Both the position numbers and the translations under genes were made by a program. From contig NC_088206.1 of assembly GCF_037126465.1 (NCBI RefSeq), positions 52,308,841 to 52,372,840 on the forward strand: a DNA stretch of 64,000 nucleotides, written 5' to 3'. The notes beneath the pieces were generated by a model that did not search any database, was not told where the DNA came from, and saw nothing but the letters and a program-made list of their open reading frames with translations. Below are positions 46,161 to 57,900 of the stretch, in pieces (within the stretch, counting starts at the first letter, position 1; every line of letters starts with the position of its first letter). This DNA comes from Ornithodoros turicata (lineage: Eukaryota; Arthropoda; Arachnida; Ixodida; Argasidae).

Positions 46161-47678
46161 TTATACGGTGATATTGTAGGCAACTCCTTTCAGATAACGA
46201 AACAGCTGCGTCTGGTCGTAGTTCGCAGCCAGCGTCTTCAGTCTTTGTGCACAGTCTCTGTATTTTTGTGGCTGTCGTTCGCGGTGGCCCATTACCAGGA
46301 GTTCCAACCGATGTAAATTCATTGCGTCTTCCTTGTGGAGAACGCCGAGGAACTTCCAGATAGTCGGGTGGGAGCACTGAACATGCGTCTGGAAACCGCG
46401 ATGCCAGCCTTCCAGGCTGTTAGTCGTCTTCGGGTCGCAGCTCAGAGCCGATTGATGGTGGTTCCATATCGCTATGGGGAACCGTGGGTCTCGTCTGCCT
46501 TGTCCGGTCCTTCGGCCGATGAAGTTATCCTCGAAGTAATCTAGGACAGGAAGGAGATTTTGCGGAATATTCTCTTCCAGAGCATCGAATGCTAGGGCGA
46601 CGTCGTCCTCCGGCACCAAAGCTAGAGCAGCAATCATTTTGACTTTTAGGCTGATGTCCGGGTCAGCTGCGTACAGTTCTTGCAGGCCAACATTTTGGAC
46701 TTTCCTGTATATGCACTGAGATAAGTGGAAGAAGCATCCACGCACGACAGTGTTAGGGAACACATGCTGGAAGGCATTGATGGCCGCTTGCTCAAAGTCC
46801 AGCACTACAACGTCCGGTTGGTTTTCGTGCCCGCACTCGTTCTTCAGTGCTGTCAGTAGTGTGATATACGCTGTCGTGGCCTTATGTGTCATTAGTGCAT
46901 AAACTGCCGGAAGAACAGAACCGTTGACCCTGCAGTGGACGGAGTATAACTGGAAAAAGAGCTGTGGGGCAACTTTGAAAGTCCCATCTGCCAGCCAGAA
47001 GTCCGAGGATCGTAGTGCAGACAGCATCGCTGGGCTTCCAAATATTATAACTCTTTCGGTGTGTCCCAAACCAGAGTCATAAAGCAGGAACTGAGTTCCG
47101 TCATTTTTCATGGCATACTCCGCCGGAATTGTCAATTCGTTTAAGCTTGTTGGGAGGACATGTGGTCTCTGCTCACGGGCCCTGTTCCTCCTGCAAACAC
47201 GAAATGACAATCTTACATATAAGAACACGTACACAGGAGCGCACGATCCAAATTCACGCGGTGCGCTTAAGAGAAAAAAAGAAGAGACAGGGGTAGGCAA
47301 TAATGCCATAATGCTCATTTTCTCTGTGACGAAAAATACGAACGCACCTTACTTGCACTAAATTGGCGCAATGGTGCTACCAAACAACACTCTCATTTCG
47401 AAGTGCCATACATAAAGTCGCACGTCATGCATATATGAAGTAGCTTTTATACAGGATCTCGCGACGTAAAGTCACCAATTGTTATTATTATCTTATACAG
47501 AGTGTTTCACCTAAAGTGATAAAACTGGCGATGTACTCGCCGCAGGATTGTGGGACTTTCGGCAGTTACGTTCTGGGAACTTTTGGGCTCGCGGACAAAA
47601 GCTCACCCGTAAAAGCTCACCACTTCATTAACCATGTTGCGTTACGCTGCGGAATTATTAGTCTTACTTTCTATCATA

Positions 47679-47897
47679 CAGGGTGTTCAAAATTAAGCTT
47701 TCACGAGCGCTACGCAAACACAGCGATGACAGGAAACCGGATGATAACTTTACGCTACTTGTGTAAAAAAACAGTGCTGCTAATTATGTAGCACCTGTTT
47801 CTTACTCAAGGAACAGAAAACCAGTTTTAGTAGCACCAGTTTTCTTTTGTTCGCCAATTTATAAAGTGCTAGTGAAAGCTTAATTTCGAACACCCTG
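47679..47897. mobile_element. TA-flanked MITE, 219 bp
   Basis: The ends are CAGGGTGTTCAAAATTAAGC and its inverse, flanked by TA (47677-47678, 47898-47899). It lies in the MULE intron. Confidence 0.88.
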
Positions 47898-47929
47898 TAT
47901 AGTGACATGGGCAACAGGCAGACTTGTAC

Positions 47930-48078
47930 GTATTTGGAGTATTGTATTTAAAATACTGTATTTTAAATACAATTTGCGGTATTTTGGTACTCTACTCAAT
48001 ACTTTCTGTTTTGTGTATTTGTACTCTATTTAAAATACATTTTGTGGTATTTTGTACTCAATACTCAATTACATATTT
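47930..48078. repeat. TATTTAAAATAC-type dispersed repeat
   Basis: It consists of repeated and inverted blocks of GTATTTTAAATAC and ACTCAATAC. This resembles a very widespread animal repeat with such a core. It has no coding content. Confidence 0.6.
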
Positions 48079-48079
48079 T

Positions 48080-49139
48080 GGATCTCCCTCTCGACTCTCT
48101 GTGTCTCGTCTTTCCATTATCTTGCTTGTTCAGTGGAAATTTCCTGAGTCCCTTGGACTTGACCCGGACAAAGGCCCTTCTTTGAAGTCCCCATTTAGAG
48201 ATCTTGCCCCGTGTGTACTAATCCTTGGCCCGTCAGGGTTCTATAATGTGTGCCCTGACATGGTGATGCCGAATTCTGAACTCGCCGAGCAGGGACCTGC
48301 TAGAAGCTTTCTTTGTTCTGGGTCACTGGAGTGGAGGGCTCTGAGTGGAGTTATGTGGTGTCTTTTTGCCACAGTAATATTATATCGTTCTTTAGGCCTT
48401 GAAAATACGTGGCCATCCTCAAGGAAAAATTGTGTAGACTCAACAGGCGTTAGAGGAAACGACCACTTTACTGGTTGTACATGTGGACTAGGACTGTGTG
48501 AGAAAAAGTAATAAACAAAAAAGCAATGTGTATGTAGTGGTGGACGAAATGGTGAGCTTTTGTCCGCGCCCCAAACTTTTGGCGTCATTTAGGGATACTC
48601 TGGACAGTTTTTAAAGGAAGGAAATCTATTCTTCTTCTTCTTCTTCTTTTTTTTTTTGCAATCGAACCTTGAAAATTGCCAAGCGAACCTCACTGTTTTT
48701 TTTTACATAAATTTGAAGTCGTCCGCTGATAACCGCAGACCCAACAAAAACTATGCATAGCATCGCAACAGATATACAGAAGAAAAAGAAGTAAAATGCC
48801 GCTTTAGCCCCGCCTGCTTGGTTGCGTTCGAAAATGTGTTCGACGGTGTTCGAAATATCGGAGTCCTGAAGCATTTTCTTTAAATATATTGGATATTGGT
48901 AGGGGTCCAAATTAAAAAAGTTGGATTCTAGTATGGCAAAGGGTCTCAGGTTTATAAGACATAAGAGAATGTACATGCAGTGATATTTTCGTAATAAACA
49001 AATCCCCCAGTCATATTTGCAGAGGTGTGAAATTTGGTTTGGTCGTCTTTCGCAAAAGGTCAAGAATAGGGAATCGCTATTTTAATGACACAAACAATGT
49101 GATCGGGGATTTTGTCCCAGTGAATATCAGAAGACATAC
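48080..49139. other. intron/intergenic sequence, no clear gene
   Basis: A CTT microsatellite followed by T lies at 48630-48657. Frames at 48241-48588 (-) and 48626-49063 (-) show no domain. CGGACAAAAGCTCACC-like sequence occurs at about 47590 and, inverted, at about 48552, a weak inverted pair spanning about 1 kb. Confidence 0.4.
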
Positions 49140-49621
49140 CGAAGCGTCCGTTTCATGGTGTCCCTCGAGGGCAGGTAATGGAGAGCATCAAATGTGGTCT
49201 CATTTGCCATTGCGCTGATGATACTCTGGTTTGGCTCTTCCGTGGTGCGTGTTTTCTCCTTCATAGCCGAATAAGCGAAGACAGCTTCCAACCTCAGGTT
49301 GTCCGCTCCGTGAGTATGTTCGTTCACAGTATGGACCACCTCGTCGTTGACGGTGTGGGCCCTTGCTTGGCACTGGCCTTTCAGGCTACATTGCCAATAG
49401 GTCTAAAATATAACCGAACAAATATTAATTTATAACACACTGATGAACAGAACCAAGCCATGTGGTCATACGAAGAGCACAACAATAAGTAAACCGATAA
49501 TGATGAACGCATTCGTGGATGGTTATACATACCTTGTCTCCGTAAATTTTCTGCTTGTCGTACTCGAGCCGTTATATACCAGCTTTCTTCCGCTGCGGTT
49601 GCTACGGACGTACAGAGCCAT

Positions 49622-50684
49622 CGTCGAATCCAGCTAGAGCTACGCGTACGCTCTGTGAGCGGCAGGCAACTTCGCCCCTAGGACGTCTTGGGATACGAGT
49701 GTGAACTGTGAAAGGCTGGTTATCGAAACTACACGTTCTCGATCCTTCCTTCTCCCTTTATTCTTCTCGATGTGACTCAAAAGGACATTCTCCTTCTAAC
49801 CCGTGTCCGAACTACCTCCCTCAAAGCACCCTTCTGGGATAACCCAGGTGCACTGACCTATTGGACTGTTCCAGGAGAACCGTCCACCTAGAACATTTGA
49901 ATAGAAACCTGACCTGTATGTAACCTATATCACATAACTAGAGACTAGATTTATTGAAGTTGATTTCTAGAAAGTAAAGTTTGTTTGAATCTGATTTGTT
50001 AAAACCATGTGATATAGCGCGGACGATAATTAATGAGATTGTCCACTTGAATGTCCATTGTTCATGAACTGTCCGCTCTATACGTTGGGTAAACGAGCTG
50101 TCTGCCTGGGTAGAATGGCGGCACATTACACGTATATTTACCTGCTGATTTTTCTTTGTCTCGGAGTTCTCTGATCGCAGCATCGATCCCTTACCTTACG
50201 TGTAACATCACAGTACAATTATTATTTACCTTACGTGTAACATCACAGTACAATTATTATTTACCATTCGGAGTTCTCACACTAAAACATTTTGCGGATA
50301 AATGTTCTCGCAAAGTAAATTGCTGTGTAATGGCAGAAAAAGTGTGGTGTATTGATTGAATAAACTCGTCTGTCTTGCTGCATTTCTTTCTGTTTATTTG
50401 TATTTTTTCTCTTTCGCTTCATTTCCCTCTCGTTTCTTTCCTTTTCTTGGTAACAGCAAGCCGTTTGTAGTGGCTGATATTTCCACCTTCTCTTTCTCCT
50501 TTTCTTTTTGTCATTGAACTTATCTGCCCTCATGAGCCAGCACACTTTGGCCAGCCCGTGACCACAGCATGCAGCGATTCCTCCAAGAAAACGCGAACTG
50601 TAACAATGGTACAAAAACATCCGTTCATCTAATATCAGATACGTTCCTGACGGATCAATAACATTGACAAGCGTAGTATGTCTG
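49622..50684. other. no gene; 35-bp tandem duplication
   Basis: A 35-bp unit (TTACCTTACGTGTAACATCA start) is perfectly duplicated at 50191-50225 and 50226-50260. A partial third copy occurs at about 51806. The rest holds no recognisable coding region. Confidence 0.55.
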
Positions 50685-51411
50685 AATGTTGCCGGGGACT
50701 TGTACCGAGACGTCCGAAGAGGCGATAGCATCTAATCAATTTATTGCTACCACGGAAGCGCCTGAATGTTGTCGGCGACTTGTACCGAAACGTCCGAAGA
50801 GGCGATAGCATGTCATCAGTTTATTACTACCACGGAAGCGACGTGACATCGTGTGGACAGCCCTAGCGAAACGTCCTTGTACCGAAATGTCCGTGCACCG
50901 AAATGTCCGTGTACCGAAATGTCCGTGTACCGAAATGTCCGTGTACCGAAATGTCCGTGTACCGTAATGTCCGTGTACCGAAATGTCCGTGTACCGTAAT
51001 GTCCGTGTACCGTAATGTCCGTGTACCGAAATGTCCTGTACCGAAACGTCCTGTACCGAAATGTCCTAGAGCCGTAGACAAGAGAAAGGTATCTGGTAAA
51101 CAGTTGCTTTATTATGGACAACGCGTGACGAGCTGATAAACAATGGACGCTGACATTGATGATTGATTGATAAACAACTGACGTGAGTCACGAGTTGTTG
51201 ACGAGCGCTACAGTTAAGTCCAACTCACTTCGCGGGCACATACAACAGTAATCATACCGAGACTACCGCTGTGTGTCGCTAAGCGCGCAGTCGTCCACCC
51301 CTCTGAAGCAGTGAACTGGCCTGATTTCGCCAGCTTCCGCTTGCCGCTAGGGTGTCGTACCGAGGAGAAAAAACACCGCTCGCGTGTTCCGTAAACTTTT
51401 GTCGGGACCTG
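50685..51411. mobile_element. Tc1-like element with minisatellite, copy 2 (inverted)
   Basis: It ends at 51411 with the inverse of CAGGTCCCGACAAAAGTTTA, followed by TA. From 51411 downwards it matches 40616-40734, then directly 44040 onwards, without the P-like insertion. The minisatellite is at 50868-51068. At its lower end a block of about 79 bp is tandemly repeated (about 50685-50763 and 50764-50840). Confidence 0.82.
50868..51068. repeat. minisatellite (inverted copy)
   Basis: About twelve CCGTGTACCGAAATGT-type units, the reverse complement of the array at 44272-44497. Confidence 0.92.
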
Positions 51412-51596
51412 TATCTGTCTAGGCAGGCAGAACGTTCTTCTGCCCAACTTCCCCTACCCTCGCAATGCGTGCGGTTGTTATACAGAAAAGAGCGTAATGG
51501 GATGTGTCAAATACCGAATCGTTTGGGAACTCCTCACAACCAAGGCAGCAGATTCATGGTCCTGGCTGCAGTAACGCTTGTTTTGCGCCTGTGCTG

Positions 51597-51790
51597 TAGG
51601 TGCACCGTGCTGGCTTGCTGAGCTCAAGATCGCGGGTTCGATCCCAGCCGAGCGCGGTAGCAATGGAGGGGGGGAGGTAAACATTGCTTCCAGCACTGTG
51701 TGTCGAAGATTTCCGGCGCACATCAAAAGAACCCGAGGTGGTCCAAATTATCCGCAGTCCTACCCTGCGTCACGTGCAACATGTCGCCAC
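51597..51790 (+). repeat. tRNA-derived SINE (diverged)
   Basis: An A-box-like TGGCTTGCTGAGCTCA is followed by GCGGGTTCGATCCCAGCC (B box), then a body with AGAACCCGAGGTGGTCCAAA. The layout resembles tRNA-derived SINEs reported in hard ticks (recognised from memory). It lies just upstream of the calpain exon at 51937. Confidence 0.75.
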
Positions 51791-51936
51791 ACTGCGCAGA
51801 CAAAGCTTACGTGTAACATCACGGTACCATTATTAGTGTACGTGCACCGTGATACACGCTGTTGTAGCAGCTTAGTACGAATTTGCTTACCTGCGCTCAC
51901 CTTTTCCCATACTTCATTCTTGCTCGTCTCATGCAG

Positions 51937-54900
51937 CTCGGAGAACGGGGTTCAGGATACAAGACCGAGACTGGGCAAATTCAAGACTTCCACGAACTCC
52001 ATAGGGAGTGTCTGAAGAGCGGCAAACTTTTTGAAGACCCCGAATTTCCTTGCAACGGGTGGTCAGCCTGGGGCTCTACAGGACAAAGAAACGTTCAATG
52101 GCTACGTCCTAACGTACGTTGTGCCCACAGGTACGGTTGTAATGCATCAGATATTTGTTTGCAGGATATTTGTGAGAAGCCAGAGTTCTTCGTGCACGGC
52201 GCGTCTCGCTTCGATGTTCTACAAGGCGAGCTTGGTGAGTTGAGACCCCAAAGCCGGCACATGGTAGGATTCAAATATAACGGTTGCTGTACGGATTTCA
52301 GACACGCCGGCATCGATTAGCATTCTAATAGATTCGCTCTATCCTTGCTTCCATGAGCAAACACAGAAAAGGACTGTGTCCTGGAATGTATTGGAACTGA
52401 AATGTGCATTGACCCAATACGTTCCGCTACCACGAAGCCATCTACATTACTTTAAAATGGATGGTTGAGTTTAGTCACACTGCACAGGCCTAAATTATTG
52501 CAATTGTGTTGATCAAGCAAGACCTTCGAACTTATCCACGCGCTTGGTATTGGCTCTCTCTGCGATTTCATGACTGTGTCTTTCAATTTCAATATGCTAC
52601 TTGTTGCCTCTACGATACCTACATATTTATTTCCCTTTCTGGATGCACAAGTTTAAATTTAAACAATGTTCGTTGCCAGGTAACTGTTGGATGGTGGCTT
52701 CCATAGCCTGCCTGACCCTCAGGAAAGAACTCTTCAACCGTGTCGTCCCTGAACAGTCATTCCAAGAGAACTACGCTGGCATATTCCATTTCCGTTTATG
52801 GAAGGACAACCGATGGCTTGACGTTGTCGTGGACGACAGACTGCCCTGCAGAACGGACGGCAAACTCTGCTTCATTCGATCAAGACATGAGAACGAGTTT
52901 TGGAGTGCGCTTCTGGAGAAAGCCTACGCAAAGTACGCACTCGGATGTCCTGTTTGCAGCTCGCGTGGTGCGACTGCTAACTTAAGGGAACAGTGCATTC
53001 TCTATCGATATTTGTGTTTTGAAATAAGGCTTAGGAGAGCCAGTGGCGTAGCCACGGGTGGTGGGGAGGCTAGAGGGGGGGCGAGCCCCCCCTACCTGCC
53101 ACTGACCGACCCACGCAAATTGTGCAAATCCGAGAAAATATATGGGGGGGGGATCAGTGTGACGATCGCAAAAGTTCTTACAGTTCATGGCATTTATCTA
53201 AGCGGCACACTTGAATGGTTTGCAAAGTACGAACTTTTCAAAATCCTTCCAATCTCGTGACACCACCTCATCTGACATCACAGTATAATCGTATAGTGAG
53301 TGTCCAAATCAATTTTCTTTTTTTTTCAGCCGCATGCTGCGGTGTGCATACGTATTGTGTTGTCGCACCTAGGATCAGCGGGGGGGGGGGGGGGGAGTGG
53401 GGCGGGTTTTCGTATAGAGCCCCCCCACCCCACCTTGGATGTCTGGCTATGCCACTGAGGAGAGCAACGTTATACAGAACAGTGAGCGTATCAAACCGGT
53501 AGTGTGCACGAGGGTTTCTGAAAATCTAATCACAGAGAGAGTGACCTTGATGTCATCCACATCGGCTGACGTGCCTGACCATGTGTGGTCAGCGCCTCGC
53601 CGCGTTAGTAGCACAAATTCTAGGGAAATTGGTTCGTCTTGCCTCGACGTCACCGCACAACAAACCAGCTGCGCCTTCGGAGTTGCTTCCGGGTTTCGTC
53701 CACTTTCCGCGTTTTTTTTCAACGCACATTTCTAAATTGGATTGCAGAGTGATCAGATGCCGTTTAGCAACCACATGTAATGTAGTCTTGATGAGCTATT
53801 TGTTGAATGAAGTATTTCGACAGGTCCGACACATCCTTGCCCCTTTAAAAGTGTATGACGATCACTGCATCAGTTGACGGCTGCCTCAAGTCACTGCACG
53901 AGCTCTTGACTAGTACCGGATGTAACTTCGTGGGGAACATTGGAGTGTATCTCAACTCTCGTACGGTCATGTCGTAGTAAGCACCAGAATGGGGAAAACT
54001 ACCAACCTTTCAAATGCGTGGGATCGCGAACCGTGTAAGTGCATAGTCAGGCGCTGGATCGCTGTTAGTCTCGACAAAAATTTTTCGTAGTATGGCGAGC
54101 GTTCAACCTAGTCTTGAGTTCTGTCTTCCCACTCGACATCCTTGGTGCACCTAGTTTTGTCCCTAACCATTTTCAGCAACTCCGCACGTTCTTCCTCTCA
54201 CTTTCTCTTACCGCCTCGACCAATAATTTAACTATAGTACTGGTAATCTGCCTTTGCATTAACCCACTGACTGTTTCAGACTTAACGGCAGCTACGGGGC
54301 CCTTACCAGCGGTATTCCGTCGGAGGGCATGGAAGACCTGACCGGAGGCCTTTCAGAACGTATCGTTTTGGCTGATCCTCCCAAAGACCTCTTCTCACTC
54401 ATGCTAAAGGCGCACGAGCGAAGATCCCTCATGAGTGCTTCCATCAAGGTGCGGTGGGTTGAGGGTGTGCTCAGATTTTAGTTGTCCCTTCGACTAATGG
54501 TTTCAATGCGCTATTGGTTTCAGAACTCGAAAGTGCCGGAAGAAAGGCTGGACACCAATCTTATTTCCGGCCATTCATACAGCATTACGTCTGTTCGCGT
54601 CATCAAAATTGGCATTGAACTTGTACGGTTGCGGAATCCCTGGGGATACGACTACAAGTGGAACGGACGTTGGAGTGACCAGTAAGTTTTCCAAGCCGTA
54701 CAGTGTTCTTAATTTTCTGTAACATAAGCATAAGTTCTCCTTGTTCAAATGTCTTCTGGATATCTATCCCAGATCTCCGGAGTGGCAAAGCGTTCCTACA
54801 TCGGAAAAGGAATCTATGGGATTGAGATTTGAAGCAGATGGAGAATTCTGGTGAGGATAACTTTCACAATTATCTGTTAAATACATGGGTACATCCAGTC

Positions 54901-57900
54901 TACACTAGCTGTAGATCCAGCCTTGCCTAATAAGCCTTCCGTAAGCTAGTTCCATCTCATATCGAACAAGCCGGTACATTTGTCTCGAATGAACTAAAAA
55001 AAGACGTTGAAACCATCTCTGAGTTAGGAGATATAAATGCTTTCCGAATGCTCTGCTCTGCGCGGTTCGGGAAATAGGACAGGGGAAATTGAGTCTATTG
55101 TGTATTTGTGACTATTTCTTGTCGCATTGTAGTGATCTTTTGCTCTTGATTTAGATCACCTCGGACACAAGAAGCTCCTGCGTTGACGGCGCTGGCTGTG
55201 TCTGTTTTTCTTTGTCTGAAAGATATATCAAAGTTGACTCAAAGCGGCAGAAACCACCGTATTCACAAACTTTCGGGACGGCTTACAAGACGGATAAGAT
55301 TGAGCTTTATGCCATTTAATTTGTCATTCATTGGGCTATCAAATGCTATATAATTTTTTTGCTCTGCTCTATCAGAAACGTGATCAATACCACTAAGTAG
55401 CACCATACCTCCAAAAAATGCCGAATTTTAGAGTCTATATAAAAAAAAAACTTTCCTCTCAAATCTTGCCTGTCGTGGATAGTCCCTTAAACTATGCACA
55501 GAAGAGAAATCGAAATTTGGACTTGATCTGTAGCCGCACTGAATTTTCGCCGGTCCTATACGCGGACCCCAATGGAGCGGTGGCGCCGTCTCCAACGTGG
55601 GGGCAAAATCGAATTTTTTAAAACTTTTCCTCACATGAAAATTAACTTATATGTTGAAGTCTTTCTGAGCGGGCTCAAGCTCTGATAAAGGGATGAACTG
55701 TATCAAATAGTAGTTTCTATGTCAAGGCGTCTCGTAATGAAGCCACTGCATGAATGGGCGCTCTGAGGCCCTCACATCGACCCAAATTCCGTGCACACTT
55801 CAAACCTGGAAAATGAGACCAGCTCTGACTTTGATGACAGCAGGGCTTATATCAATTGCTCAACTTGTTCCACAAATGAGTGGTGGCAGCTCCAGGTCAG
55901 ACATCGGGTCAGAATCTGGAGGTCTTTCTTTTTCCGGGACATGGAAGCGGACAAAAGGTTTTGAAACATGGCGTCAGCACAAAATGGACCGCATCGCTAT
56001 ACTGTGACTCCGCAGCAACGAACTACTAATCTCCTAATTTTCGACTTGTGATGGCTGGATGACGAACGCGCATCCCAATCGATCCCGTGCCTGTGCTATT
56101 TAGCGTTACAAATGAGGTGTTAATTCGTGGCCCTATACGTCGCGAGATAACTATGACAAGGCTGTCCGTGGTAGGTCTGGAATTGTTTTGCTCACCTCAG
56201 GGTTTAACGTGCGCCGAAGTCTGGGCACAGTGTTTAACATACCTCACGGAAGACTGCGTACCTAAGCAAACTTGCACTCGGTACAAGAAGGCTGGAGTAG
56301 CCCGCCCCCATTTGTGGAACCAAGATCTGCATATCTCTTACAAAAACTTAATCCATGTGGTCACTGAACCATTGTTTAATGCTTTTTCTTTTATAAAGGA
56401 TGTGCAAGGAGGATTTTATGGAACATTTCCACTTCTTGGACATCTGTTACGTGGCTCCCGATACTCTAACAAACGAGGACCTAACTGACACCTCTGGGAA
56501 AGGATGGGACGTGTCCGCTTTCGAAGGAGCTTGGATACCGGGTGCTACCGCCGGGGGATGCCCAAACTACATCAGTCAGTCGATTTACACGTTAGCATCT
56601 TCAATTACTACAAAGAGTCCTTCCCCTTTTGCAGAATCCATGGACTTGTTCTGCACGAACCCCCAGTACCTGATGGCTCTGAAACATCCGGATGCTGGTC
56701 ATGAAGAATGCAGTGTCCTCATCTCCCTGATGCAGAGGAATCGCCGCTATCAAGCCCAAGACGTGAACAACATTTACACAAAAGTGGGCTTCGTAATCTA
56801 TAAGGTTGGTACAAAACTTAGTACAACAGCTCGAGCATCAACGTAGTCAACAATGTGTTTCACACTGTTGCATTTTCACGCGTTACGGATGCGGCGCGGC
56901 ACGGTTGTCATGGCAACTAGGTACGGTGAACCGAAAATGATACCTATGGCATGGGTTTGGTTCGGCCAAACTCTTCGCGGTGCAAATTAACTCTGGCTAC
57001 GCAGCTGACCAACGGGAGAAGACTACTCGAGAGTGGAGATAAGCAGACTTACAAAGAATGGAGTCGTGTAGTGGGGGCTATATTGGGCAGTTTTCTGTGT
57101 CAAGAAGACCTGTCGTACGAGAATCTCATTACAACTCGTGATCAGTATAGTGTACTCCGCAACGGAGAGAAATTGCAGCGTGAATCAAACATAATGCAGG
57201 CATTCCTTTACGGACTAGAGAATGAAACGAGGGCAGACTACACTGTCTCCGTGTTGTCGGTTCTTTCGTTCTTCAAAAATGCACATTTATAGCCAACGAG
57301 CTCTTCAGCTACTAGACACATTGCCAAAAAGTAAATGTAATTTGCACAGTGAATATCTGCAACTCTCAGCATGTCAATTTACAGGGATAGTTCTCTCCCT
57401 AACTAAACTTTAAAGAAGTGCTTGACTTGTCCAATTAGTTCCTAATAAAGAACTCCTCGTCAATCCCCTCGTTCGAAAACTGTTTTCAGAGTTGTCAGTA
57501 TTTTCCTGTGGGTGACGGCCGTGCAACTTCGGAGCTGTGATCGGCTCCCGTGACATTTCGTGACGGTGCTTCAGGGTTGGCAATAGGAAGTCTCGTATCT
57601 GCCAGGGAAACGAGCGCCTTAAAGTCATTGTTGTCAAACTGACGCCGCGCGTACGTAATTCTCCGCGGGGAAAGCCTACTTGCGTGGACCTCGTTGCTCT
57701 CAGATGCTCACAATAAATCATGGCGCTAGAGCTGCCGGAAACCAATGCGCGGGCCCGATACAGTTAGAAATGCACTACCAACTACAAGAAATAAATGAAT
57801 CGGTGCTTAGGGAGCCAACTATCCCTTTAACTTGTTGCATTAATTGTGCCAAAGATTTAGGTGCGGATACAGCACTTGAAGCTCTTTTAGGTCTGTCCGA

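Larger units (their letters stand above)
46161..49621 (-). pseudogene. FLYWCH zinc finger - MULE transposase gene, one frameshift
   Basis: Three exons on the minus strand: 49621-49533, 49402-49140 and 47190-46161. Exon 1 begins MALYVRSNRSGRKLVYNG. A one-base shift near 49567 is needed to continue EYDKQKIYGDK into exon 2 (TYWQCSLKGQCQARAHT, EHTHG), together a FLYWCH finger. Exon 2 ends CG at GTATGT and exon 3 supplies G, so the frame is kept. Exon 3 is an intact MULE transposase domain with FWLADGTFKVAP, VVLDFEQAAINAF, RGCFFHLSQ and NSLEGWHRGFQTH, providing the D-D-E residues. The 1.9-kb intron holds a MITE. It may be a domesticated or recently disabled transposase gene. Confidence 0.85.

Noticed and set aside
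47924..48511. A 195-residue + strand frame
   Set aside because: Its first third lies in the TATTTAAAATAC repeat. The rest has no known motif and an equally open antisense frame.
44222..51121. Arg/Tyr-rich repetitive proteins over the minisatellites
   Set aside because: The same array is open in several frames on both strands because the unit lacks stops. This is not evidence for coding.
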